A DNA stretch of 37,230 bases from an uncultured Sphingobacteriaceae bacterium. Its GTDB lineage: Bacteria > Bacteroidota > Bacteroidia > Sphingobacteriales > Sphingobacteriaceae. The translations under genes and the position numbers were made by a program. A model generated the notes under the pieces. That model ran no database searches. It was not told the origin of the DNA and was given only the letters and a program-made list of their open reading frames with translations. The stretch lies in NCBI GenBank assembly GCA_946887045.1, contig CAMPKC010000047.1:1-37230 (forward strand), read 5' to 3'. This document shows positions 17,924-25,900 of the stretch, in pieces. How positions within the stretch are numbered: position 1 is the first letter of the stretch; every line of letters begins with the position of its first letter.

Positions 17924-18297
17924 TTAAGGTTTGGTCGGTTTTCGGCCATTCTATTGATTACAAGTTCGAGTTCATTCAAATCGAATGGTTTTTCCAAATA
18001 GGTATCAGCACCAGCTTGTTTAGCCAAAGATTGTATATCGTTATTTGCGGAGAAATAAATAACGGGAATTTCTTTCAGATCGTCCTGACTTTTTAAAATT
18101 TGCGTGGCAATTACTCCTCCGGTGTCCGGAATCCAGTTGTCCATTAAAATCACATCAGGTTTAACGCCTCTAACGGTTGTGTCTATATTGTTGCAGTGCG
18201 GTGAAGTGTGTACTTCCCATCCCTGCTCTTCGAGTATGTAAGTACAAATAGAGAGGATATCCAAGTCGTCATCAAAGATAAGTATGCGTTTAGACAT
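17920..18297 (-). CDS. Single-domain (CheY-like) response regulator
   Basis: 125 residues forming only a receiver domain: acidic pocket D10-D11, phospho-acceptor D53 (ILMDNWIPDTGG), S83 in the YFSANND block and K103 in LEKPF. There is no output domain, so it presumably acts by protein contact or as a phosphorelay intermediate. No histidine kinase is adjacent, so the partner is elsewhere. It converges with recO, sharing 4 nt. Confidence 0.9.
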   Translation of the reverse strand: MSKRILIFDDDLDILSICTYILEEQGWEVHTSPHCNNIDTTVRGVKPDVILMDNWIPDTGGVIATQILKSQDDLKEIPVIYFSANNDIQSLAKQAGADTYLEKPFDLNELELVINRMAENRPNLN

Positions 18298-18461
18298 ATA
18301 TTAAAACCTGTTCGATAAATTATATAGTAAATGAAGCTAAAACCACTTATTCCGAGTTATTGAATTTTTAGAAAGTAATTATTTTTCTAAATGCAGCCAG
18401 ATGCACATACCGTCTCATATAGATAATTTACTACTCACTTTCTATAACCGATATGTTTACA

Positions 18462-18487
18462 GAATTGTTTTAATAGTTAAACGATTC
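18462..18487 (-). terminator. Hairpin directly after serS
   Basis: GAATTGTTT (18462-18470) and AAACGATTC (18479-18487) form a nine-pair stem (one G-U) with an 8-nt loop, one base beyond the serS stop codon. No good U-tract follows on the minus strand, so it may act as a 3' stabiliser rather than a classical intrinsic terminator. Confidence 0.35.
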
Positions 18488-18488
18488 A

Positions 18489-19760
18489 CTAATCTATCCA
18501 CTCAAATTTTGTATAGGGAACCAGGGCTGCCGGAATTTTTATTCCTTTGTCGGTTTGATTGTTTTCTAATAAGGTTGCTACAATTCGTGGTAAAGCCAGG
18601 GCACTTCCGTTTAAAGTATGTGCAAGTTGCGCTTTTCCCTCTTTTCCTTTAAAACGAAGTTTCAGGCGGTTGCTCTGGAATGTTTCGAAGTTAGATACAG
18701 ATGACACTTCCAGCCAGCGTCCTTGTGCCGCGCACCATGTTTCCATGTCGTATGTTAAGGCAGACGCAAAGCTCATATCGCCGCCGCAGAGGCGAAGAAC
18801 GCGGTAAGGGAGCTCAAGCTTTTGTAACAAAGACTGCACATATTTGCTCATCTCTTCTAAAATGTCATATGATCTGTCAGGGTGTGCGATCTGAACAATT
18901 TCGACTTTGTCAAACTGATGCAGGCGGTTTAAGCCGCGTACATGAGCACCATATGATCCCGCCTCCCGACGGAAGCAGGGGGTATAAGCACAGTTTTTGA
19001 TCGGGAGTTCTTCTTCCTTTACAATCACGTCCCGGTATAAATTTGTTACCGGAACTTCCGCCGTAGGAATAAGATAAAGATTATCAACGCCGACATGATA
19101 CATTTGTCCCTCTTTGTCAGGAAGCTGACCTGTTCCAAAGCCAGAGGCTTCATTAACAACTATAGGAGGCTGCATTTCGCGATAGCCTTCGGCCTCGGCA
19201 TTATCAAGAAAAAAGTTAATCAGGGCTCTTTGAAGTTTAGCTCCTTTTCCTTTATAAACCGGAAACCCGGCTCCGGCAATCTTATTGCCGAGTTCAAAAT
19301 CTATGATGTCGTATTTGGCTGCAAGTTCCCAATGTGGTAAAGCATTTTCTGAAAGTGTTGGTTTGTCACCATGCGCAAAAATTGTCTCATTTTCTTCCGG
19401 AGTACTTCCTGTTGGCACGGAAGAATGAGGAAGATTCGGGAGAATTACAATCTTATTTTGCAACTCTTCTTCAATAGCTGCAAGCCTGTCACCCAGCGTT
19501 TTTGCTTTCTCTTTTAATAGCGGACTTTCAGCTTTCAAGCTTTCAGCTTTTTGCTTCTCGCCCTGGCGCATTAAATCTCCAATTTGCTTGGCAATGGAGT
19601 TAGACTGGGCAGAAACGTCATCCAGTTGAACTTGTGTTTTACGGCGTTCCTCATCTAATCCGATAATTTCATCTACCAGTTCAGGCTGTTTAAAATTCTT
19701 TAAAGCTAGTCGCTCTAAAACCTTTTCCCTGTTTTCACGGATATAATTAACTTGCAGCAT
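18489..19760 (-). CDS. serS: Seryl-tRNA synthetase
   Basis: 423 residues. The N-terminal long antiparallel coiled coil (about 25-105, with GLDEERRKTQVQLDDVSAQ) contacts the tRNA long arm. The class II core follows: TAEVPVTNLY, motif 2 FRREAGSYGAHVRGLNRLHQF, and motif 3 near LALPRIVATLLENNQ. The serine-binding region reads WLEVSSVSNFETFQSNR. The enzyme charges tRNA-Ser and also tRNA-Sec where present. It is apparently monocistronic, with a perfect -7 box upstream. Confidence 0.95.
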   Translation of the reverse strand: MLQVNYIRENREKVLERLALKNFKQPELVDEIIGLDEERRKTQVQLDDVSAQSNSIAKQIGDLMRQGEKQKAESLKAESPLLKEKAKTLGDRLAAIEEELQNKIVILPNLPHSSVPTGSTPEENETIFAHGDKPTLSENALPHWELAAKYDIIDFELGNKIAGAGFPVYKGKGAKLQRALINFFLDNAEAEGYREMQPPIVVNEASGFGTGQLPDKEGQMYHVGVDNLYLIPTAEVPVTNLYRDVIVKEEELPIKNCAYTPCFRREAGSYGAHVRGLNRLHQFDKVEIVQIAHPDRSYDILEEMSKYVQSLLQKLELPYRVLRLCGGDMSFASALTYDMETWCAAQGRWLEVSSVSNFETFQSNRLKLRFKGKEGKAQLAHTLNGSALALPRIVATLLENNQTDKGIKIPAALVPYTKFEWID

Positions 19761-19776
19761 TTTGAAAAATTTTCGA

Positions 19777-19784
19777 CAAAGATA
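19777..19784 (-). promoter_or_regulatory. -7 promoter box of serS
   Basis: TATCTTTG on the minus strand is a perfect TAnnTTTG match, 16 nt upstream of the serS ATG. The adjoining 19785-19815 stretch is a degenerate GAGTTATG-type low-complexity repeat. Confidence 0.55.
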
Positions 19785-19956
19785 AGATGAGTTATGAGTT
19801 GTGGGTTATGGGATGTGAGATTTTTTATAGAGACAACACGTCATAACAGCCGCAGCCCTAACTATTCTCCAAAGAGTAGATATCTATGAGAATCCTAATG
19901 AACCATTGGTGGTTGCTAAGAGGAATGAAAACAATGGAAAGCAAAAACGTTAATTC

Positions 19957-20454
19957 ATGATAATTCAGCTTTCTCAAATTAACCATCTCCCACAAATCTT
20001 TGAGATTTTTCAAGATTGTAAACTCGCCATGGAAAAAGAAGGCATTTTCCAATGGAATCAAGGTTATCCTAATATAGAAGTGATCTCTAACGATATTTTA
20101 AAGGGACATAGCTATGGATTATATGATGAAAATACATGCGTGGGTGTAATTTCAATAAACACTGATCAGGAGCCGGCATATAAATCTGTAAAATGGGAAG
20201 ACACTGGCTTGGTACTCATTATTCATCGCCTCACGATTGCTCCGTCATATCAAAAAAATGGATTTGCGAGAAGCTTAATGGATTTTGCAGAAAGTTATGG
20301 TTTAAAAAATGGCTTCACTTCTATTCGCCTGGATGCGTATAGCGGAAATCTTAGAGTCATCAATTTTTATGAAACAAGAGGTTACATTAAAAGAGGAGAA
20401 ATTTATTTCGCAGGTCGCGACTTGCCCTTTTTTTGTTTGGAAAAACGCTTGTAA
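19957..20454 (+). CDS. GNAT family N-acetyltransferase
   Basis: 165 residues. The acetyl-CoA binding motif A is seen as HRLTIAPSYQKNGFARSLMDFAE (about 91-113, with the Q-x-x-G-x-A type loop), followed by IRLDAYSGNLRVINFYETRGY (about 129-149), the usual motif B with the NxxxxxFYxxxGY pattern. The acceptor substrate cannot be predicted. The ATG at 19957 gives a full-length GNAT fold. It is followed by rsmI after 118 nt. Confidence 0.85.
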   Translation: MIIQLSQINHLPQIFEIFQDCKLAMEKEGIFQWNQGYPNIEVISNDILKGHSYGLYDENTCVGVISINTDQEPAYKSVKWEDTGLVLIIHRLTIAPSYQKNGFARSLMDFAESYGLKNGFTSIRLDAYSGNLRVINFYETRGYIKRGEIYFAGRDLPFFCLEKRL

Positions 20455-20477
20455 CAGAAAGAGAGTAGAATACTTTG
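20449..20477 (+). promoter_or_regulatory. Possible rsmI promoter
   Basis: TTG (20449-20451), a 19-bp spacer and TACTTTG (20471-20477) resemble the -33/-7 pair but lack one base of TAnnTTTG. It overlaps the end of the acetyltransferase gene and would give a leader of about 90 nt for rsmI. Confidence 0.25.
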
Positions 20478-20572
20478 TCCTGATGCATATAACCTATAAC
20501 TTGCAGCCACGCAGATCACCACATAAGGAGTCTCTCATAAGAAATCACAATGGATAAGTCAACTTTACTTAC

Positions 20573-21292
20573 ATGACCGGCAAACTCTATCTTGTACCAA
20601 CACCTATAGGCAACCTCGAAGACATCACTCTAAGGGCCATTCGAATTTTAAAAGAAGCCGATATTATCCTGGCAGAAGACACCCGCACCAGCGGACCTTT
20701 GCTTAAGCATTTCGAAATTGATAAAAAGATCTTCGCTCATCACCAGCATAACGAACATAAAGCAAGCAGTGAAATTGTACGTTTTTTAAAAGAAGGTAAA
20801 AATGTGGCTTTGATATCTGATGCCGGGACGCCGGCGATTTCTGATCCGGGTTTTTTTCTGGTAAGGGAAGTTTTAAAGAACGATCTCGAAATTGAATGTC
20901 TTCCCGGAGCGACGGCCTTTGTTCCTGCTTTGGTGAACTCGGGTTTGCCCAGCGATAGGTTTACCTTTGAAGGGTTCCTTCCTGTAAAGAAGGGCCGGCA
21001 AACAAGATTAAAGGAGTTGGCTGAAGAAGAACGTACAATGATTTTCTACGAATCGCCGCACAGAATACTAAAAACACTTGAAGAGCTTGCCTCCGTTTTC
21101 GGTGAAGATCGGCAGGCATCAGTTTCGCGGGAGCTTACCAAAATGTTTGAGGAAACGGTAAGGGGAACCTTAACCGATATAAAAATTCATTTTGACACAC
21201 ATACCGTAAAAGGAGAGTTTGTTCTTTGCGTTGCGGGCAAAGAAAAGAGTGAGAAGAAAAAGGATAAAATGAAGGACAGAATAAATGAGTGA
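20573..21292 (+). CDS. rsmI: 16S rRNA (cytidine(1402)-2'-O)-methyltransferase
   Basis: 239 residues. The start GKLYLVPTPIGNLEDITLRA, the block AEDTRTSGPLLKHF and the signature ALISDAGTPAISDPG are diagnostic of RsmI, a member of the tetrapyrrole-methylase fold. RsmI uses SAM to methylate the ribose of C1402 in the ribosomal P site of 16S rRNA. The family length (about 230-290) is respected. A short Lys-rich C-terminal tail (EKSEKKKDKMKD) ends the protein. It is followed by a 112-bp low-complexity gap before the PH/SHOCT gene. Confidence 0.95.
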   Translation: MTGKLYLVPTPIGNLEDITLRAIRILKEADIILAEDTRTSGPLLKHFEIDKKIFAHHQHNEHKASSEIVRFLKEGKNVALISDAGTPAISDPGFFLVREVLKNDLEIECLPGATAFVPALVNSGLPSDRFTFEGFLPVKKGRQTRLKELAEEERTMIFYESPHRILKTLEELASVFGEDRQASVSRELTKMFEETVRGTLTDIKIHFDTHTVKGEFVLCVAGKEKSEKKKDKMKDRINE

Positions 21293-21326
21293 ATTTCCGA
21301 GCCTATTTAAGTTAATCTCTTTTTAA

Positions 21327-21388
21327 TTTTTAATTTTAACTTTTGTCTCTACGCTTTCTGAATTTTGAATTTTTAATTTTGACTTTTG
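21327..21388. repeat. T/A-rich low-complexity intergenic direct repeat
   Basis: A 19-nt sequence occurs at 21327-21345 and again at 21370-21388 with one difference (TTTTTAATTTTAACTTTTG versus TTTTTAATTTTGACTTTTG). It is embedded in more AATTTTGAA-type words. Similar tracts are common between genes in Sphingobacteriaceae as I recall. The second copy creates a TAATTTTG match to the -7 consensus ahead of the next gene. Confidence 0.6.
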
Positions 21389-21404
21389 AATTCCCATTTA
21401 AAAC

Positions 21405-22064
21405 ATGCGCATCGAACCCTTTATAAACGACGAACAAGATCCTAAAACAGCAGAGAAAGTTTTAGCAAAAATTGAAGATATGCTCACACCCGGCGAACAG
21501 GTAGTTTATCTTGCTGTTCAGAAAAAGCCGGCTGTAACTCTTATTCCTGATTCTATCGTGGTAACAGATAAGCGCCTTATCTTTTGCAAACCCGGAAATC
21601 TGGGCTTAACAACAAATTTCGAGATTTATAGCTGGAAGGACATCAAAGAAGTATCTTTCAAAGAGGAGTTTTTCGGGGCGAAATTTACAGCGGTGCCTTT
21701 AACGGGCGAAAACCTTACAGTAGATTACATTCCAAAAGTTCAGGCAAGGAAGCTTTTTCAATTCTGCAATCAGCAATTAGAACGCGACAGAGAATTGGAA
21801 AGACAGCGGGCTTTGGAGAAAGAAAAGGCGTTAAGGCCTTCTCCTCAAATCGAATCAAAGCCCGTTATAGAAGAAAATATTCAAAAGAGCTTTGATGCTC
21901 CTGTGGTACCTGTTGCGCCAAGTGTGCCGGTTCCGGAGATAGTAAAATCTTTAGAGGACGAGATCACACAAAAACTCCAAAAGTTAAGAGGATTATACGA
22001 AAAGCAACTTATCACACAGGAAGAATACGAAGCTAAAAAAGCCGATATTTTATCTCAGCTATAA
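21405..22064 (+). CDS. PH-like domain protein with C-terminal SHOCT motif
   Basis: 219 residues without signal peptide or membrane segment. Residues about 25-130 form a bacterial PH-like domain (MLTPGEQVVYLAVQ, then IVVTDKRLIFCKPG and YSWKDIKEVSF). A charged helix (about 125-150) and a proline-rich linker (about 155-185) lead to a SHOCT-type end (about 187-219: KLQKLRGLYEKQLITQEEYEAKKADIL). Bacterial PH domains and SHOCT motifs are thought to mediate oligomerisation or protein contact; no reaction is implied. It ends 2 nt before lnt and is probably co-transcribed with it. Confidence 0.8.
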   Translation: MRIEPFINDEQDPKTAEKVLAKIEDMLTPGEQVVYLAVQKKPAVTLIPDSIVVTDKRLIFCKPGNLGLTTNFEIYSWKDIKEVSFKEEFFGAKFTAVPLTGENLTVDYIPKVQARKLFQFCNQQLERDRELERQRALEKEKALRPSPQIESKPVIEENIQKSFDAPVVPVAPSVPVPEIVKSLEDEITQKLQKLRGLYEKQLITQEEYEAKKADILSQL

Positions 22065-22066
22065 AC

Positions 22067-23683
22067 GTGCGGAATAATTATACTTTAGGATTAGCTACTG
22101 CTTTTATTGCCTGGTTGGCCTGGCCGCCAATGCCCTACACTTCGATTCTGCTGTTAATAGCCTTTATACCAATACTGCTGGCTATAGAGAATGTCTTATC
22201 GTCCGATTTAAGAAAAAAAGGTAAAAAGATTTTTTATCTGTCTCTTTTCACTTTTTCCGTTTGGAATACTTCATGTATTTACTGGGTGTTTAATTCGCTC
22301 AATGCGGTGATGCCGGTATGGTTGGCGTTTCTGGTGTCATTAATTCCTTTTGGATTGGCTGCCTTATTGATGACCGTCTGTTTTTGGTTGTACTACCGCT
22401 TACGCCTGGTATCGGGTAAAATGACCAGTTATATCGGATTGGTTTGCTTTTGGTTGGGATACGAATATCTTCATCAAACCTGGGATCTGGCATTTCCATG
22501 GATGAACATCGGGAATGGCTTTTCGAATTTTCATCAAATAGTGCAATGGTATGAATTTACAGGGGTTTATGGAGGAAGCTTATGGGTTTGGATAGCAAAT
22601 ATTCTGGGTTTTGAATGTTACCTGGCTTTCAAGAAGAAGGCAGCAGATAGAAAGAATTTTGGATGGAGTTTTGCGATCGTTGTTATTATTCCCATACTTT
22701 ATTCAATAACTCTCTACACAAATTATAAGGAGGCCGAAAATCCTTCTAATATTGTAGTGGTGCAGCCCAATGTAGATCCCTACATGAAATTTGGAGGCTT
22801 GCCTTCTTCTGTTCAGGTACAGCGACTAATTCGTTTGTCTGATTCTGTGGCTCAGGTGAATACAGAATATTTTATCTGGCCCGAAACTGCAATCCCTGAA
22901 GATACCGATGAAGCTAACATTCATACAAACAGTGATTTTTTGCAAGTGCAAAGCTTTCTGAAAAAGTATCCTAATGGTAATGTGCTGTCCGGAATTTCAA
23001 GTTATTTAATGTATGACTCGGCATCAACCGAAACCGCTCGTTACCATGCGCAGAGTATGAAATATTACGACAGCTTTAATGCTGCAATTCAAATAGAAAG
23101 TTCTGCCCGGGTGCAGTTTTACCATAAATCGAAGCTCGTTCCGGGTGTAGAACAAACACCTTTTTCGTCGGCTCTGTCGTTTATGAAGCCTGTGTTTGCA
23201 GCTTTTGGCGGTACAACAGGTGGCTATGGCAGTCAGGACGAACCTTCCGTGTTTTATTCTCAAAGCGGTATTGGCGCGGCCCCGGTTATTTGTTATGAAT
23301 CAATTTGGGGAGAATATGTGTCTGATTATGTAAGTAAAGGTGCCCAGTTTATCGCAATTGTAACCAACGATGCCTGGTGGGGTAATACATCTGGAAAAGA
23401 TCAGCACATGCTTTACGCTAAATTAAGAGCTATTGAGACGAGACGCTGGGTTGCACGATCTGCAAATACAGGGATTTCCGGCTTTATTAATCAACGCGGA
23501 GATATTACCAAACGAAGCAAATGGTGGCGTGCCACAGCTTTAAAAGAGGATATCAATTTGAACGACGAGCTAACTTATTACACGAAACATGGCGACTACA
23601 TAGCGATAGCAGCTAGTTTTCTAAGCGTATTGTTTTTGGGTTTTCTCATCTGGAGTATTGTAACAAAAAGGATTCAAAGGTAA
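22067..23683 (+). CDS. lnt: Apolipoprotein N-acyltransferase
   Basis: 538 residues beginning with GTG, 2 nt after the upstream stop. An N-terminal set of membrane helices (about 1-220) includes the WYEFTGVYGGSLWVW block. A nitrilase-like periplasmic domain follows, with the catalytic triad E273 (IWPETAIPE), K354 (YHKSKLVPG) and C409 (PVICYESIWGE). A final membrane helix (about 510-530) closes the protein. Lnt adds the third acyl chain to lipoproteins after LspA cleavage. The GTG start is supported because the conserved N-terminal helix begins immediately and the next Met lies inside it. Confidence 0.93.
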   Translation: MRNNYTLGLATAFIAWLAWPPMPYTSILLLIAFIPILLAIENVLSSDLRKKGKKIFYLSLFTFSVWNTSCIYWVFNSLNAVMPVWLAFLVSLIPFGLAALLMTVCFWLYYRLRLVSGKMTSYIGLVCFWLGYEYLHQTWDLAFPWMNIGNGFSNFHQIVQWYEFTGVYGGSLWVWIANILGFECYLAFKKKAADRKNFGWSFAIVVIIPILYSITLYTNYKEAENPSNIVVVQPNVDPYMKFGGLPSSVQVQRLIRLSDSVAQVNTEYFIWPETAIPEDTDEANIHTNSDFLQVQSFLKKYPNGNVLSGISSYLMYDSASTETARYHAQSMKYYDSFNAAIQIESSARVQFYHKSKLVPGVEQTPFSSALSFMKPVFAAFGGTTGGYGSQDEPSVFYSQSGIGAAPVICYESIWGEYVSDYVSKGAQFIAIVTNDAWWGNTSGKDQHMLYAKLRAIETRRWVARSANTGISGFINQRGDITKRSKWWRATALKEDINLNDELTYYTKHGDYIAIAASFLSVLFLGFLIWSIVTKRIQR

Positions 23684-23708
23684 TTTCTTGTAGACGGAAG
23701 TAAGAGGG

Positions 23709-24785
23709 ATGAGTTTTATTTCTAATTTCGTAAACGATTACGGAAAATTGAAAAGGATTACACTCACCGATATTGCCAATAAGCTTAAGCTCACCCCGGC
23801 GACGGTTTCGCGGGCATTGAGTAATCATCCGGAGATAAGCGCTAAAACCAAGAAGTTGGTTAAAGAAACCGCCGAAGCTCTTGATTACAAGCGGAATAAT
23901 ATTGCATCTTCTTTACGCTCGGGTAAAAGTCATGTTATCGGTGTTTTAATTCCTACTGCCGAGCACACGTTTTTCGGTTCGGTAATACATGGTATTGCTA
24001 ATCTTGCTAACCGTAATGGTTATGATGTTTTAATCTATCAGTCTAATGAAACTGAGGAATTCGAGATAAAGGGCATTGATGCATTTATCAGCGCGAGGGT
24101 TGACGGTATTTTGGTGTCAATAGCCAAACACACACGTGATTTTTCTCACTTCAAAAAAGCTCAGCAGGAAAATATTCCCATTGCCTTCTTTGACAGAAAC
24201 AATGATGACCTGGGTATTCCATCTGTTGTTATTGACGATTATTTGGGCGCCTTTAAAGCTACCGAAAGCCTTTTAGAGCAAGGCTATACGCGTATTGCTC
24301 ATATCTCGGGTCCGTTGCATAGTAAGATATTTAAAGAGCGTTTACGAGGTTATGCCGCAGCGCTCGATATTCATAATATTAGTTTCGATAGCTCGCTGGT
24401 TTATGAGGGCGACGTATCGATAGAAGCGGGACAGCAAGGGATCGAATCTTTTATGAGCCTGGATAACCCTCCGGATGCGGTTTTCGCAGTCGAGGACATT
24501 ACTGCACTAGGCGCTATCAAAGAATTAAAAAAACGCAATATTCCGGTTCCGGAAGAGGTCGGGGTATTTGGTTTTTGCAACGATATGTTTGGCGAACATA
24601 TTAGTCCGTCTTTATCAACCATCGATCAGCAAACGATTAAAATGGGTGAAGAAGCTTTCAACTTAATATTCAATATAATTTCCGGTGTAAACTTGATAAC
24701 CAGTACACCTAAAGTGATTTTGGAGCCTATTGTTGTTATTCGCGGCTCATCAGTAAGGAACGCTCTCAAAACAAAATATTCATAA
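23709..24785 (+). CDS. LacI family transcriptional regulator
   Basis: 358 residues. An N-terminal helix-turn-helix and hinge (about 16-65: ITLTDIANKLKLTPATVSRALSNHPEIS) is followed by a periplasmic-binding-protein-like sensor domain (about 70-345: VIGVLIPTAEHTFFGSVIHGI, VFGFCNDMFGEHISPSLSTIDQ). Such regulators bind palindromic operators and respond to sugars or related ligands. An extra 15-residue N-terminal extension precedes the usual start, but no closer Met exists. An AGAGGG Shine-Dalgarno-like element precedes the ATG. Next downstream are an aldo/keto reductase (27 nt) and a GH2 glycosidase, its likely targets. Confidence 0.92.
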   Translation: MSFISNFVNDYGKLKRITLTDIANKLKLTPATVSRALSNHPEISAKTKKLVKETAEALDYKRNNIASSLRSGKSHVIGVLIPTAEHTFFGSVIHGIANLANRNGYDVLIYQSNETEEFEIKGIDAFISARVDGILVSIAKHTRDFSHFKKAQQENIPIAFFDRNNDDLGIPSVVIDDYLGAFKATESLLEQGYTRIAHISGPLHSKIFKERLRGYAAALDIHNISFDSSLVYEGDVSIEAGQQGIESFMSLDNPPDAVFAVEDITALGAIKELKKRNIPVPEEVGVFGFCNDMFGEHISPSLSTIDQQTIKMGEEAFNLIFNIISGVNLITSTPKVILEPIVVIRGSSVRNALKTKYS

Positions 24786-24812
24786 TTGTAATACAATTTT
24801 ATTGCTAACAGA

Positions 24813-25802
24813 ATGACATACACCCCTTCACTAGAACGCTACAATTCAATGGAATATCGTCGCTGCGGAAACAGCGGAATTAAGCTTTCTGCAATGTCGC
24901 TTGGCTTGTGGCATAATTTCGGACATGTAAACAATTTCGAAAACAGCAGGAACCTGGTTAAGACCGCCTTTGACCATGGAATTACGCATTTCGACCTTGC
25001 AAATAATTATGGTCCGCCTCCAGGCTCAGCAGAAGAGAATTTTGGGAAAATATTATTTCAGGATCTGCGTAATTATCGCGATGAACTTATTATTTCGACT
25101 AAGGCCGGTTACACTATGTGGGATGGCCCTTACGGGGATTGGGGATCCAAGAAATACCTGGTTTCAAGTCTTGATCAAAGTTTAAAAAGAATGAAACTGG
25201 AATATGTTGATATATTCTATCATCATCGCCCTGACCCAAATACTCCCCTTGAAGAAACTATGGTTGCCCTGGATTTAATCGTTAGGCAGGGTAAAGCCTT
25301 GTATGTGGGGATATCGAATTATCGCCCGGCAGAAGCTGAAAAAGCCTTTAGGATTTTAAAAGATTTAGGTACACCCTGCCTCATACATCAGCCTAAATAC
25401 TCGATGTTTGAAAGATGGGTGGAAGGTGGCTTACTGGATCTGCTGGAAAAAGAAGGAGTTGGCTGCATTCCGTTTTCGCCCTTAGCACAAGGTTTGTTAA
25501 CAGATAAATACCTGCACGGCATTCCCGCGGATTCGAGAGTTGCAACCAGCGGAGTGTTTTTAAAGGAAGACCACATTACTCCCGAAAGGATTGAAAAAAT
25601 AAAAGCGCTGAATCAGATCGCAGAGCAGCGGGGGCAAAAATTAGCCCATATGGCTTTGTCCTGGATTTTAAAAGACAAGCGAGTTACAACGGTACTAATT
25701 GGCGCCAGTAAGCCTGATCAGATTACAGATTCTTTGCAGGCATTGAAGAACACCAGCTTTAGTACTGACGAACTTGCAGCAATCGATAAAATTTTGGCTT
25801 AA
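24813..25802 (+). CDS. Aldo/keto reductase, YghZ-like (L-glyceraldehyde 3-phosphate reductase)
   Basis: 329 residues that align along the whole length with E. coli YghZ, as I recall it: ERY...MEYRRCGNSGIKLSAMSLGLWHNFGHVN at the start, FDLANNYGPPPGSAEENFG with the catalytic Asp/Tyr, LIISTKAGY with Lys, and FYHHRPD with His. IGASKPDQITDSLQAL near the end is the NADPH-binding signature. YghZ reduces L-glyceraldehyde 3-phosphate and other aldehydes with NADPH. In Bacteroidota, close relatives often sit in carbohydrate clusters, so the true substrate may be a sugar derivative. The first ATG is used because YghZ also has the short ERYxxM prefix. Confidence 0.88.
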   Translation: MTYTPSLERYNSMEYRRCGNSGIKLSAMSLGLWHNFGHVNNFENSRNLVKTAFDHGITHFDLANNYGPPPGSAEENFGKILFQDLRNYRDELIISTKAGYTMWDGPYGDWGSKKYLVSSLDQSLKRMKLEYVDIFYHHRPDPNTPLEETMVALDLIVRQGKALYVGISNYRPAEAEKAFRILKDLGTPCLIHQPKYSMFERWVEGGLLDLLEKEGVGCIPFSPLAQGLLTDKYLHGIPADSRVATSGVFLKEDHITPERIEKIKALNQIAEQRGQKLAHMALSWILKDKRVTTVLIGASKPDQITDSLQALKNTSFSTDELAAIDKILA

Positions 25803-25826
25803 ACCTTCATGAGTCCGAAGTACAGC

Positions 25827-25848
25827 CTACTTACTGTAAGTGGTTTTT
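25827..25848 (+). terminator. Hairpin with T-tract / 13-bp palindrome between the reductase and the GH2 gene
   Basis: ACTTAC-T-GTAAGT (25829-25841) is a perfect odd palindrome, extended to 25827-25843 with one G-T pair, and is followed by TTTTT (25844-25848). As RNA it gives a 6-bp stem with a 5-nt loop and U-tract, so a weak intrinsic terminator is possible. Equally, the palindrome could be an operator before the GH2 gene (start 25901). Confidence 0.4.
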
Positions 25849-25900
25849 ACACGATAAAATAATATTAAGCGATAATTTGTACCTCATAACCAATTTAAAA

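Noticed and set aside
19785..19815. GAGTTATG-like repeats taken as a CRISPR or phage-like array
   Set aside because: The words are short, degenerate and without regular spacers; they are intergenic low-complexity sequence.
19858..20061. Minus-strand frame over the start of the acetyltransferase gene
   Set aside because: It overlaps the GNAT gene, shows no domain and no promoter, so it is treated as a shadow.
25877..25900. TTG start eight codons upstream for the GH2 gene
   Set aside because: The ATG at 25901 leads directly into a clean signal peptide, and the TTG lacks support.
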